Shown piece after piece: positions 17,592 through 26,005 of a stretch of DNA of 64,000 nt. Both the position numbers and the translations under genes were made by a program. Every line of letters starts with the position of its first letter. The first letter of the stretch is position 1. The notes under the pieces are model-generated. The model had not been told where the DNA came from and did not search any database. It was given only the letters and a program-made list of their open reading frames with translations. Location: assembly GCA_015075185.1 (NCBI GenBank), contig JABTUW010000004.1, positions 1,054,001 to 1,118,000 of the forward strand. The letters run 5' to 3'. The stretch comes from Anaerolineales bacterium (lineage in GTDB: Bacteria > Chloroflexota > Anaerolineae > 4572-78 > J111).

Positions 17592-17754
17592 TAATCTCTG
17601 TAATTATCCAACCCGGCTATCGCTCTCGAACCAGCTTCATGGCTGGTGGGGACCAGTGTTACCGTAATCGTTTTTAACTGACACTCTCTCCTAATCACGT
17701 TGCGTTAGTCACATCGGTGTTAGGGTATTAGCCCGGGTAATAAAACAGGAGACA

Positions 17755-18111
17755 ATGCTCAACCAACAACAAGCATATGGTGACCTAATCAAGGCCCTGC
17801 AGTCCTTCTGCCGGGAAGATCTGGGGAGAGAGCCTCGGCGAATCAGGGTCGACCTAGACAACAATATGGCTCTAATACTGCTAGAGCAGTTCCTCTTCCC
17901 GTCAGAGATAGAGGCAGACCAGCAGGGGACAGAAGGAGAGGAAACGTATGAGGAATGGCTCCGGGATATGTTCAAGCCGCGCCTCCAGTTAATAGTTGAG
18001 GAAACGACCAGGCAGCAAGTTACCCTTTCTCAAATCTATATAGATTTCCCGGTTGGAAACATCATTGGGGTCTTTGTCTTCGCTGAGAATCTAAAGCGCC
18101 GTGGGGCGTAA
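17755..18111 (+). CDS. MpsC/DUF2294-like protein
   Basis: A 118-residue protein preceded by AGGAG. The layout resembles the DUF2294 (MpsC-like) family: an N-terminal helix LIKALQSFCREDLGREPRRIRVDL, the strand NNMALILLEQFLFPSE, a helical middle, then RLQLIVEETTRQQVTLSQIYIDFPVGNIIGVFVFA. In this family such small proteins are often encoded beside two-component regulators, as here. Biochemical function is not established. Recognition is by motif pattern only and could be wrong. Confidence 0.55.
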   Translation: MLNQQQAYGDLIKALQSFCREDLGREPRRIRVDLDNNMALILLEQFLFPSEIEADQQGTEGEETYEEWLRDMFKPRLQLIVEETTRQQVTLSQIYIDFPVGNIIGVFVFAENLKRRGA

Positions 18112-18166
18112 ACTGAGATCAGATAGCTTGCCGCGGGTGTTGGCGGGATATATTGGAGAGGTGAGG

Positions 18167-18613
18167 ATGGCAAGGTCGAAATTGGCCAGGAGTGATCCGG
18201 TTTTAATTCCCAAACAGGCCCGGAAGTACTTCAAGATGAATAGGCGGGTTCTGGTCGTCGAAGCGGATAAAACCTTGCGACAGATGCTCGCTACTATCTT
18301 GGACGATAACGGCTTTGAAGTGACAACAGCGAACGATAATATTGTTGCTTTGGAGCGACTTCAACAACAAGCTGTTGACTTTATTCTCTTAGATATGTTG
18401 ATACCATCAGCCGATAATGTTGAAATCTGGGCAAGATTACGAGCTAACCCGGCTACGAAAGACGTTCCCGTTATGGTCATCATCGCCGATCCCACCGAAA
18501 AAAATATAGAGCAGGTTTCTCACCTGGGTGTTCACCATTTCCTGCCTAAACCCTTTACCGAGGACGAACTCCTGTTGAAAATCCTCACGTTACTCACGGA
18601 AAGTTCGATGTAG
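18167..18613 (+). CDS. Single-domain response regulator
   Basis: A CheY-like receiver: strand RRVLVVEADKTLRQML (acidic residues Glu and Asp), phospho-acceptor Asp in FILLDMLIPS, the Thr/Ser-position strand PVMVIIAD, and the conserved Lys in HFLPKPF. About 20 basic residues precede the domain (MARSKLARSDPVLIPKQARKYFK). ATG 18167 is chosen for its GGAGAGG five bases upstream; ATG 18236 would give the bare receiver, and the longer frame from 18101 overlaps the previous gene. No output domain and no sensor kinase are adjacent, so its partner is unknown. Confidence 0.82.
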   Translation: MARSKLARSDPVLIPKQARKYFKMNRRVLVVEADKTLRQMLATILDDNGFEVTTANDNIVALERLQQQAVDFILLDMLIPSADNVEIWARLRANPATKDVPVMVIIADPTEKNIEQVSHLGVHHFLPKPFTEDELLLKILTLLTESSM

Positions 18614-18833
18614 CACCAAAGCCAAGAGCCGCCAGGTTCTTATCCTGGACCCGGCCACCGGAAAAAGATTATCGTGGCCTTGCACAAGACAATTGAATTA
18701 ATTGAATTAAATTGAGCAGGCCATTCCCTGGTGGCCAATGGCGTAGCCGTGGCTCCACCCCATGTTGCCCTCGGCGGACTGTGGAGAAAGATGATGGCTG
18801 CAAAACAATCTCTATGAATGGACAGCGATCCTG

Positions 18834-19658
18834 ATGAAGCGCAACACCGGCAAAGCGACAGCCGCAGAGCGAAAGGTGGTTTTGCGTGAATTGATCGAGC
18901 AGTATGAAGAGATTGCTCGGGATACAGAATCAGCCCGGCAGGTCCGCCAATCATTTTTACAGGCTTTAATGAATGAGTCGGAACTGGTAACTGAAACAAT
19001 CTTCGCGGATTTCCTGGTCCAGAAACTCCAGCCGGAAGACTTTAGCCGGCTCCATTGGGAGGACCCTGACCAGGTGATTGCCCTGTGCGAAATCCTCTAC
19101 GGGTTTCAGTTCTCTTCGGAGGCCCAGGTTCAACAAATTAAAGCACAGGTCCAGACGCTGCTGCGCCACGCCTTGCAGCAGTTTGAGCAGCAAGGCGACT
19201 TTGAGAAGATGTTCCTGCTGCTGCACCTGGCCCCAACTCCCGCCTCCCTGATCGAGGAAGGCGAACTTTTCCGGCTGCGCAACCGGGCCTATCTCTATGA
19301 AACGCGGCGGATTCAGCGTATCCGCCGTTTCTTGTACGCTTACCTCGTTTTGTATGTCGTCCTGGTGATCATCGTCTTTCCATTCCTCTTCATTAACGCG
19401 GAGAATGGCGCGCTACAGAATAAAATTGAGCAAACGGCAGAAGTGGACATGCCTGAGGAGAGACGTCAGTTTTTTTCCTACGCCGATGGACTCTACTGGT
19501 CGCTGATTACCGCAGGTTCCATTGGCTACGGGGATATTACACCCATCACTCAAGTGGGCCGGATCATTGCGGCTACCCTCGGCGTGATGGGCGTAATTAC
19601 CGTCGGAGTTATTGCCGGTTTGATCCTGGAGTGGATCACGCCCCGGCGGCTGGATTGA
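18834..19658 (+). CDS. Two-helix potassium channel with N-terminal cytosolic domain
   Basis: A 274-residue ion channel. Residues 1-160 form a helical cytosolic region (ELIEQYEEIARDTESARQVR...) that I do not recognise. Helix 1 is at about 166-188, the pore helix and selectivity filter at 221-234 (YWSLITAGSIGYGD) and helix 2 at about 242-267. GYGD is the K+ filter signature; the usual TxG is SIG. It ends with LEWITPRRLD and has no C-terminal RCK domain, so gating is probably by the N-terminal region. No strong ribosome site precedes the ATG. Confidence 0.82.
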   Translation: MKRNTGKATAAERKVVLRELIEQYEEIARDTESARQVRQSFLQALMNESELVTETIFADFLVQKLQPEDFSRLHWEDPDQVIALCEILYGFQFSSEAQVQQIKAQVQTLLRHALQQFEQQGDFEKMFLLLHLAPTPASLIEEGELFRLRNRAYLYETRRIQRIRRFLYAYLVLYVVLVIIVFPFLFINAENGALQNKIEQTAEVDMPEERRQFFSYADGLYWSLITAGSIGYGDITPITQVGRIIAATLGVMGVITVGVIAGLILEWITPRRLD

Positions 19659-19678
19659 CCTATAAACCACGCTTCTAC

Positions 19679-21478
19679 TCAAGACTCGGCCGGCTTATAG
19701 TCGGGGCTTTGGTGCCTGAAGTAGGCATTGTACAGCTCGGCGTAGTGGCCGCCCTGGCGCAGCAAATCATTGTGGCTGCCCTGCTCGATGATGCGGCCTT
19801 TTTGCAGCACCAAAATCCGGTCCACCGAGCGCACCGTAGACAGCCGGTGGGCGATCAGGATTGAGGTGGTGGATTTCAAAATCAAATCCATCGCTTCCTG
19901 GATCTGGAACTCGGTAAAGGGATCAACGCTGGCGGTCGCCTCGTCCAGAATAAAAATCGAAGGCTGCTGGGCCAGCACCCGGGTCAGGGCGACCAACTGC
20001 CGCTGGCCCATCGAGAGGCGCGCCCCCCGCTCTCCCACGTGGGTTTGCAGGCCCTCCGGCAAAGTTTCCAACCATTCCCCCTGCCCAATCCGGCGAGCCA
20101 CCACCTCGATCTCGGCGTCGCTTAATTCGGGCCGGGCGTAGCGAATGTTGTCGGCGACGGTGCCGGAAAAGAGAAACGGCGACTGTGACACCAGCCCCAA
20201 CTGTTTCCGATAGCTGGTTAAATCAAAGCTGCGGATATCCCGGCCATCCACCCTGATCGTTCCCCCTTGAAATTCATAAAAGCGGGTGATGAGCTTGACC
20301 AGGCTGCTCTTGCCCGCGCCGGTATGGCCGACCAGGGCAACGCTCTCGCCCGGCGCGATATGGAGGGAAAAGTCAGCCAACACCTGCTCCTGCCGGGTGT
20401 AGCGGAAGCGCACCTGATCGAACTCAATCTCGCCGCGCAGGCGCCCCACCGGCTGGCGGTCCATTTGCTGGACAACCGGCTGGGCGTCAATCAGGGCAAA
20501 AATGCGCTCGGAGGCCGACAGGCCGGATTGAAACTGGCTCCAAAAGGAGGACAGGTTGATGATCGGAAACCAGAAACGGTCCACGCTCTGCATAAACAAG
20601 TACCAGGCCCCGATTGTCACCAGGCCCGCCCCCACCGACAGCCCGCCCCAGTAGAGCAGCGCCGCCGTGCCAAAGCTGGACATAACGCTCAGTACCGGAA
20701 ACACGTTGGACAGAACAAACCCCCGGCGCAGGTTAACCTGGTACGACTGCTGGTTGACCTGGCTAAACGATTTGTAGATGGCCTCTTCCTGGCGAAAGTT
20801 TTTGGCAATGCTGATGCCGGTAACAGTTTCTTGAATGGCCGCGTTAACCTCGGCCAGGATGCGGAAGCCTTTGCGGGTGACATAGCGGGCCGCTTTCCGA
20901 AAGCCGACGGTCATCATCCCCACAAAGGGGGTCAGGGCCAGCAGGGTCAGGGTCAACTGCCAGGAAATACTGACCAAAACGACCAGCAGCACCAGCACCA
21001 GCAGCACCTGCGTCACCAGGTCGCTGACCAGTTGGACCACCTGGGCAAAGTCCTGGGTGTCAGAGGTGATGCGGCTGATAATCCGGCCGGACTCAAACTC
21101 GTCGAAAAAGGCCAGGTCGTGATGGATGGCCGCAGTAAAGGCGTCGGTGCGCAGTTGTGACACCACATCGCCAATCAGCCGGGCCATCAGCCGCCGCCAC
21201 TGCCAGTTGGCCAGCCAGATACCCACCCCGGCCACGGTCATGATGCCCGTCAATCCCCAAATCAAGAGGCTGGACGGCCGCCCTTCGAGCGCCTCGATGC
21301 CCCTGGAAATGATCAAGGGCTGGGCCGCCCCGGTCAAAGCAACAATACTGATGAAAACGGTAATGATCACCAGCCGCCGCCGGTACCGTCCGAAATAGCC
21401 GCCAATCCGCCGGAACAGTTCGCTGTCGGTATAGGTTCGGTCGTAGGCTTCGGTATCTAAGCCGCTAAAGACACCCAT
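19679..21478 (-). CDS. ABC exporter half-transporter, catalytically complete ATPase
   Basis: A 599-residue half-transporter with six N-terminal membrane helices (about residues 30-330) and a C-terminal ATPase: Walker A GHTGAGKSS, signature LSMGQRQL (deviating from LSGGQ), Walker B IFILDEATASVD with the catalytic Glu, and H loop IAHRLS. It follows a second half-transporter with a one-base overlap. The partner has Asp instead of the catalytic Glu and a canonical signature, so together they form a heterodimer with one active and one degenerate ATP site, as in TM287/288 or BmrCD. Substrate unknown; lipid, drug or peptide export are family options. Confidence 0.9.
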   Translation of the reverse strand: MGVFSGLDTEAYDRTYTDSELFRRIGGYFGRYRRRLVIITVFISIVALTGAAQPLIISRGIEALEGRPSSLLIWGLTGIMTVAGVGIWLANWQWRRLMARLIGDVVSQLRTDAFTAAIHHDLAFFDEFESGRIISRITSDTQDFAQVVQLVSDLVTQVLLVLVLLVVLVSISWQLTLTLLALTPFVGMMTVGFRKAARYVTRKGFRILAEVNAAIQETVTGISIAKNFRQEEAIYKSFSQVNQQSYQVNLRRGFVLSNVFPVLSVMSSFGTAALLYWGGLSVGAGLVTIGAWYLFMQSVDRFWFPIINLSSFWSQFQSGLSASERIFALIDAQPVVQQMDRQPVGRLRGEIEFDQVRFRYTRQEQVLADFSLHIAPGESVALVGHTGAGKSSLVKLITRFYEFQGGTIRVDGRDIRSFDLTSYRKQLGLVSQSPFLFSGTVADNIRYARPELSDAEIEVVARRIGQGEWLETLPEGLQTHVGERGARLSMGQRQLVALTRVLAQQPSIFILDEATASVDPFTEFQIQEAMDLILKSTTSILIAHRLSTVRSVDRILVLQKGRIIEQGSHNDLLRQGGHYAELYNAYFRHQSPDYKPAES

Positions 21479-23241
21479 TACTCATACCTCGCAAAGATAT
21501 TCCGGTACGCCTCCGATTCCCGCAGCAGCGTCTCATGATCGCCGACCATCGCCACCCGGCCCTGCCGCAGCACCACAATCAAATCCGCCCAGCGAATTTG
21601 CGACAGCCGGTGAGTGATAAGCAGAGTGGTCCGGCCTTCTGCCGCTCGCTCGATGGCCCGCTGAATCTTGTCCTCGGTGGCGCTGTCAATGGCGCTGGTC
21701 GAGTCGTCCAGGATGAGGATACGCGGGTTAGTCAAAAAGGCTCGGGCCAAGGCCAGGCGCTGCCGCTGCCCACCCGACAGGGTCACGCCTCGCTCGCCCA
21801 CGACCGCATCGTAGCCATCCTTGAAATTCATGATAAAGTCGTGGGCTTGGGCCGCTTTGGCTGCGGCTTCAATCTCAGCGCGGGTGGCTTCGGGGCAGCC
21901 AAAGGCGATGTTCTCGGCGACGGTGCGGGAAAAAAGGTAAATGTCTTGTTCAATAATCGAGATTTGTTTGCGCAGCGCCTCCAGGTTCCACTCCCGCACA
22001 TTGACCCCGCCAATCGCAATCTGGCCGCCGTTGGCATCATAGGTCCGGTTGATCAGCTTGGCGATGCTGCTTTTGCCCGCACCCGTCTGCCCGACGACGG
22101 CCACGGTTTGGCCCGGCCGAACGCAAAAGCTGACGTCGCTCAAGGCCAGACTGGCCCCGTTATAGCTAAAGGTGACATGCTCAAAGCGAATGCTGCCGTC
22201 CATTGGCCCGTCATAGCCGCCGGCATTCTGGTCCAGCTCGGTTTCGGTATTGAGCAGTTCCAGTACCCGCCGTGCGCTGGAGATACCCGAAGAAACCTGG
22301 GAATAGGCAAACTGCGCAGCAAAGGTAGGGAACTGAAACAGCATCAACATGGCGTTAAAGGCAACCACCTGGCCCACGTCGAGGCGGTCCCATTGGTACA
22401 AAAGGAGACTGTGCAGCAGTCCGGCCGCTTGCAGCAGGCCCAGCAGCAGCAGCGGAAAGAACCTGGCCTCGACATCGCCCTGGCCGACATAAGCATTACG
22501 CCAGCGGCCCAGCGCCCGCTCAAAGCGGCCAATTTCTTTAGGCTCTTGGGCCGCGCCCTTCACCGTTTCAATGCCGTCAATCGCCTCGGCCAGGGCCGCA
22601 TTGAGCTGGCCGAACTCCCGGCGCACCGACTCGGTCGCCGGGCGCAATCGCCCCAGGTAGCCGCGTAGGAGAAAAATGTAGACCAGCACATAGATAGCAG
22701 GCGTCAGCAGCAGTTGCGGGTGGATCGAAGGCGTCAGGATAAAGGGGGCGATGATAAAATTGGCCGAACCAATAACCAGGTTCAACCCCGGATTGAACAT
22801 CAAATTGATCTCGCGGACATCGTTGGTGGCGCGAGCCATCAAATCGCCGGTGGCCTGGCTGTCGTGAAAGGACATGCTTTTGCCGATCAGGTTGAGGTAG
22901 AGTTCATCGCGGGTATCTCGCTCCACCCGCTGCCCGATGATTTCGCTGCAAAAGTTACGGCCCAACATCAGCACACCGCGGATTAGCTGCGAGCCGATCA
23001 GCGACAGAGCAATCCAACCCAGCCCCTGAAAATCGGACGATTGGGTCATCAGCTCAAAGGCCTGGCCGATATACAAAGCCACCACCCCGGCCCCCAGGCC
23101 GTTCCCCAGCGCCCCAATAAAAATACCGGCGATTAACAGTTTGTGACGCAGGGCGTGAGACAAAATCCAGCGTACCGGCCCCCGCCGGTCGGACTGCCAT
23201 GAGCGAGAGATTGAAAATTCAGCCGCCGTTGAAGCAGCCAT
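21478..23241 (-). CDS. ABC exporter half-transporter, degenerate ATPase site
   Basis: A 587-residue partner subunit: six helices in residues 40-330, Walker A GQTGAGKSS, canonical signature LSGGQRQRL and Walker B ILILDDSTSAID, where Asp replaces the catalytic Glu. The H loop is ITHRLS. In heterodimeric exporters this Asp substitution and the partner's non-canonical signature (LSMGQ) come together in the same degenerate site, exactly as seen in this pair. A near-consensus promoter lies just upstream (23280-23308), so this is the first gene of a two-gene operon. Confidence 0.9.
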   Translation of the reverse strand: MAASTAAEFSISRSWQSDRRGPVRWILSHALRHKLLIAGIFIGALGNGLGAGVVALYIGQAFELMTQSSDFQGLGWIALSLIGSQLIRGVLMLGRNFCSEIIGQRVERDTRDELYLNLIGKSMSFHDSQATGDLMARATNDVREINLMFNPGLNLVIGSANFIIAPFILTPSIHPQLLLTPAIYVLVYIFLLRGYLGRLRPATESVRREFGQLNAALAEAIDGIETVKGAAQEPKEIGRFERALGRWRNAYVGQGDVEARFFPLLLLGLLQAAGLLHSLLLYQWDRLDVGQVVAFNAMLMLFQFPTFAAQFAYSQVSSGISSARRVLELLNTETELDQNAGGYDGPMDGSIRFEHVTFSYNGASLALSDVSFCVRPGQTVAVVGQTGAGKSSIAKLINRTYDANGGQIAIGGVNVREWNLEALRKQISIIEQDIYLFSRTVAENIAFGCPEATRAEIEAAAKAAQAHDFIMNFKDGYDAVVGERGVTLSGGQRQRLALARAFLTNPRILILDDSTSAIDSATEDKIQRAIERAAEGRTTLLITHRLSQIRWADLIVVLRQGRVAMVGDHETLLRESEAYRNIFARYE

Positions 23242-23279
23242 AGCTTACCCCCTAACAACATCAGAGTCGCAACCAAAAG

Positions 23280-23308
23280 ATAATAGACGGGCAGCCAGCC
23301 TTTGTCAA
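23280..23308 (-). promoter_or_regulatory. Promoter of the heterodimeric ABC exporter operon
   Basis: Minus strand TTGACA (23308-23303), 17-base spacer, TATTAT (23285-23280), about 38 bases before the first ABC start codon. One mismatch to the sigma-70 consensus in total. Confidence 0.7.
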
Positions 23309-23473
23309 AGATGCTCTCTGGTCAAATTTACCCGGTTTGCCGCTCAAAAGAGGGGGAAATAGCCGGTAATTGCCAAGCATAATCGCCGGAACAATGATAA
23401 GCTTAAGGTGTGGCAATCTTTACCGGAGTAGGCTCTGACCAACTCCACCATAGGGTGGGAAGAAAGGAGGACA

Positions 23474-23584
23474 ATGATGATCGAAATATCTTTGACAGCC
23501 TTGGTGCTGCTGATTATCTTGGCCGTCCTGCTGGGAATGTTGGCGGTCAGCCTGCTGGCAGGTCGAATTAACAAAGCTCGGTAA
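23474..23584 (+). CDS. 36-residue single-pass membrane peptide
   Basis: A short reading frame with a near-perfect ribosome site (AAGGAGG, 23464-23470) directly before two consecutive ATG codons (23474, 23477). The peptide MMIEISLTALVLLIILAVLL... continues as one hydrophobic helix and ends RINKAR, giving an acidic N-terminus and a basic C-terminus. Composition and ribosome site make a real product likely. It lies alone between divergent ABC genes and the convergent ATPase gene. Function unknown; many such peptides modulate membrane complexes. Confidence 0.6.
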   Translation: MMIEISLTALVLLIILAVLLGMLAVSLLAGRINKAR

Positions 23585-23612
23585 GGCTAAACCTGACAGA
23601 GGTATGGGATTG

Positions 23613-24983
23613 CTAAATCTGTCCCCCCAGGTTATCCAACAACTGAAAGCCGTGACCGCGCACTGTCAGCAGGTAGCGTGGCTCTTGAAGGTCCGGCTCA
23701 ATTCGCTTTCTCACCCGTTTCACAATTGAATCGAGCCGGGTATCAGCGATGCCGACGCTGTCCGGTGCCATCTCGTCCGGATAGAGATGCGCAGCCAGCT
23801 CATCCCTTGAGCAAATCTGGCCCTGCTTTTGGGCCAGGTAGGTGATGAGCCTGTATTCAAGCGGGGTAAACCCCTTCACTTCACGCCCGTCCAGCCACAA
23901 GGTATGGCGCTGCGGGTCCGCGTAAATGCGTGCCCCGGCTACCGGTTGCTGCTGCTTTAGATAGGCGCCGAACAAGGGAGAGAAAAAGGTTATTTCCGAC
24001 TCGCTCCGCCCGCTAACCAGCCCTTTGCGGCGCAGCCGGGCCAAAGCGCCAGCCTGCTGAGATTGAAAGGTCGTCCCATTGGCCAGAGTGACCAGGACTT
24101 GCTGCTCATCGGCGGCCAGACTGAGCCAGATTCGCCGGCACTCGGTCTGCACCTGAGGATCGCCAACCAGGGCCTGCCCCAGATCAGGCGGCTGCTCTCG
24201 TACGGCGCGATAAGCTTCGCGCAACAGGCCGGGATGCCGCCCGGTCAGGGACAGGAGTTGGTCTATTACCCCAGCCGGGAGGTCAATTTTATGCCGGGCC
24301 ATCAGGCGGCTTAAATTCAGACGAGCATCTTCCTCGCTGGACAGCCCCAGCCAAAACGTTTGCGGCGAGATCAGTTCGTCAAACATCTCAATCTCGCGCA
24401 TGTCCTCCCGCAGACGGTTCAGCTCCAGGCGGGTGGCGACCACATACATCAGCCGGTACTTGTGATCGTCGCGCAGCGCCCGCAGGGCGGCAAAACCTCG
24501 TGGCGGCATTGTCCGGGCCAGCTCGTCAAATTCATCCAGCAGCAAGACCAACTGCAGCCCTAATTGCTGAATCACCACGTTGAGTGCCCGATCCAGGTAG
24601 CGCAAGGCCAGCGCGCGGGTCTTCCGCCGTGCTGCCTGCCGGTGCAGGTCATCAACAATTTTGAGCACGGCTGGCTCAACTTCCCGCTGCGCCAGGGCCA
24701 GACCTATTTGGTGCAGGACCAATTCGACCAGCCCCCACAGCGTCGGTTTGAGCAGCTTATTGCCATCAACATAGACCAACAGGTATCCTGCCGCCTCATC
24801 GCCGAGGTAAGCCTGGCGGACATCATCCCGCAGCAAAAAGCGCAGCAGGTTGGATTTGCCCACACTGCCAATGCCGATGACGGCACAAGAATCTCCCGCC
24901 GCCACACAATTCAGAATGGCTTGGACTTGCTCTCTTTGAAAAGTTAGCGGCAGGTCTTGTTTTGCTGGTATTATCGTTTCCAT
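23613..24983 (-). CDS. P-loop ATPase fused to OmpR-type DNA-binding domain
   Basis: A cytosolic protein of about 456 residues. An ATPase of the AAA/STAND-like type fills the first 270 residues: Walker A IGIGSVGKSN, Walker B LVLLLDEFDEL and a sensor-like VVATRLEL. A helical linker follows, then a C-terminal winged helix of the OmpR/PhoB type (RIYADPQRHTLWLDGREVK, FTPLEYRLITYL, YLLTVRGHGFQLL). This ATPase-first order is the reverse of most AfsR/MalT-like regulators. ATG 24983 has AGGAGC eight bases upstream; the longer frame to 25061 is not supported. A signal- or ATP-responsive transcription factor is inferred, targets unknown. Confidence 0.8.
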   Translation of the reverse strand: METIIPAKQDLPLTFQREQVQAILNCVAAGDSCAVIGIGSVGKSNLLRFLLRDDVRQAYLGDEAAGYLLVYVDGNKLLKPTLWGLVELVLHQIGLALAQREVEPAVLKIVDDLHRQAARRKTRALALRYLDRALNVVIQQLGLQLVLLLDEFDELARTMPPRGFAALRALRDDHKYRLMYVVATRLELNRLREDMREIEMFDELISPQTFWLGLSSEEDARLNLSRLMARHKIDLPAGVIDQLLSLTGRHPGLLREAYRAVREQPPDLGQALVGDPQVQTECRRIWLSLAADEQQVLVTLANGTTFQSQQAGALARLRRKGLVSGRSESEITFFSPLFGAYLKQQQPVAGARIYADPQRHTLWLDGREVKGFTPLEYRLITYLAQKQGQICSRDELAAHLYPDEMAPDSVGIADTRLDSIVKRVRKRIEPDLQEPRYLLTVRGHGFQLLDNLGGQI

Positions 24984-25155
24984 ATTATTTGCTCCTGACC
25001 AGGTAGGGTTCCAGGTTGACCGCTGTTCCAGCCGTTCACTCAAAAGGGCCGTCGAAAGCAAGGTATAAGTTTTCCCTGTGGGGATATTTTAACTTACAAA
25101 CGATCCATCAACAAGAGAGGTTGCAGACAAAACCCGGCAAATGTCAGGTGAAAGA

Positions 25156-25184
25156 AAAAGGGTAGGTCTCAACCCTGCCCTTTT
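25156..25184 (-). terminator. Intrinsic terminator of the sugar ABC operon
   Basis: On the minus strand AAAAGGGCAGG pairs with CCTACCCTTTT (11 bp with one G-T pair, seven-base loop) and is followed by TCTTTC, 26 bases after the ATPase stop. Confidence 0.75.
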
Positions 25185-25209
25185 CTGATTGCAGTTTTTC
25201 TCGCCACAA

Positions 25210-26001
25210 TCAAGCGGCAGTGCTGCCCTTAGACTCGGCTGCACTCGCCACGCCAATCATCAGGCTGACGATTTCATCGCTGGTCGTCTCTTTGGTCATG
25301 CGCTCACCCACCTTACGCCCGCGCCGCATGATCACAATCCGGTCGGACACGGCGAAGACATCTTGCAGGTTATGGCTGATGATAATGACCGGCACGTTTT
25401 GCTCACGCAGTGTGTGCACCAACTCGTACACTTTGCGCTGCTCGGACACAGCCAGGGCAGCGGTCGGTTCGTCCATAATCATCAAGCGCGCATTCCAGTA
25501 GACAGCCCGTGCAATCGCCACGGCCTGGCGCTGGCCGCCCGACATCTGGCGCATTGGGCGCTGCAAGTTGGGAATATGGATGTCGAGCTGGCTCAGGACC
25601 GTCTCCGACTCGGCCAGCATATGCTTCCGGTCCACCACGTTGAGCAGGCCCAACTGCCGGCGCATCGGCTCGCGGCCCAAGAAGATGTTAACCGTAGCAT
25701 CCAGGTTCTCGCAGAGAGCCAGGTCCTGGTAGATGGTTTCGATGCCCTGCCTGCGGGCCTCCATGGGCGTACCAAAGTGGACCTCCTGGCCTTCCAGGAA
25801 GATCTTGCCGCCGTCCGGGTGATAAACGCCGGAGATCATCTTGATCAGCGTAGACTTGCCGGCACCGTTGTCGCCCACCAGGCCGACGACTTCACCGGAA
25901 TAGACCTCCAGGCTCACATTATCCACGGCGACCAGGCCGCCGAAATGCTTGCGCAGGTCAGTGGTTTTCAAGAGAGGCTGCTGTTCAGTCATAAGCGTCA
26001 A
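25210..26001 (-). CDS. Sugar ABC transporter ATPase (FrcA-like)
   Basis: A 263-residue, single-domain sugar-importer ATPase: Walker A GDNGAGKST, Q loop ETIYQDLALCENL, signature MSGGQRQAV, Walker B LMIMDEPTAALA and the switch ISHNL. Having one ATPase domain instead of the two of RbsA puts it in the fructose-type FrcA group. It is the last gene of kinase-SBP-permease-ATPase, four bases after the permease stop, and is followed by an intrinsic terminator. Fructose or a related monosaccharide is a family-based guess. Confidence 0.88.
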   Translation of the reverse strand: MTLMTEQQPLLKTTDLRKHFGGLVAVDNVSLEVYSGEVVGLVGDNGAGKSTLIKMISGVYHPDGGKIFLEGQEVHFGTPMEARRQGIETIYQDLALCENLDATVNIFLGREPMRRQLGLLNVVDRKHMLAESETVLSQLDIHIPNLQRPMRQMSGGQRQAVAIARAVYWNARLMIMDEPTAALAVSEQRKVYELVHTLREQNVPVIIISHNLQDVFAVSDRIVIMRRGRKVGERMTKETTSDEIVSLMIGVASAAESKGSTAA

Positions 26002-26005
26002 TCTC

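Noticed and set aside
21535..22668. Plus-strand frame of 377 residues opposite the ABC exporter
   Set aside because: Antisense of a well-supported ABC half-transporter; composition (His/Gln/Gly rich) is typical of a shadow frame. The same holds for 20267-21160.
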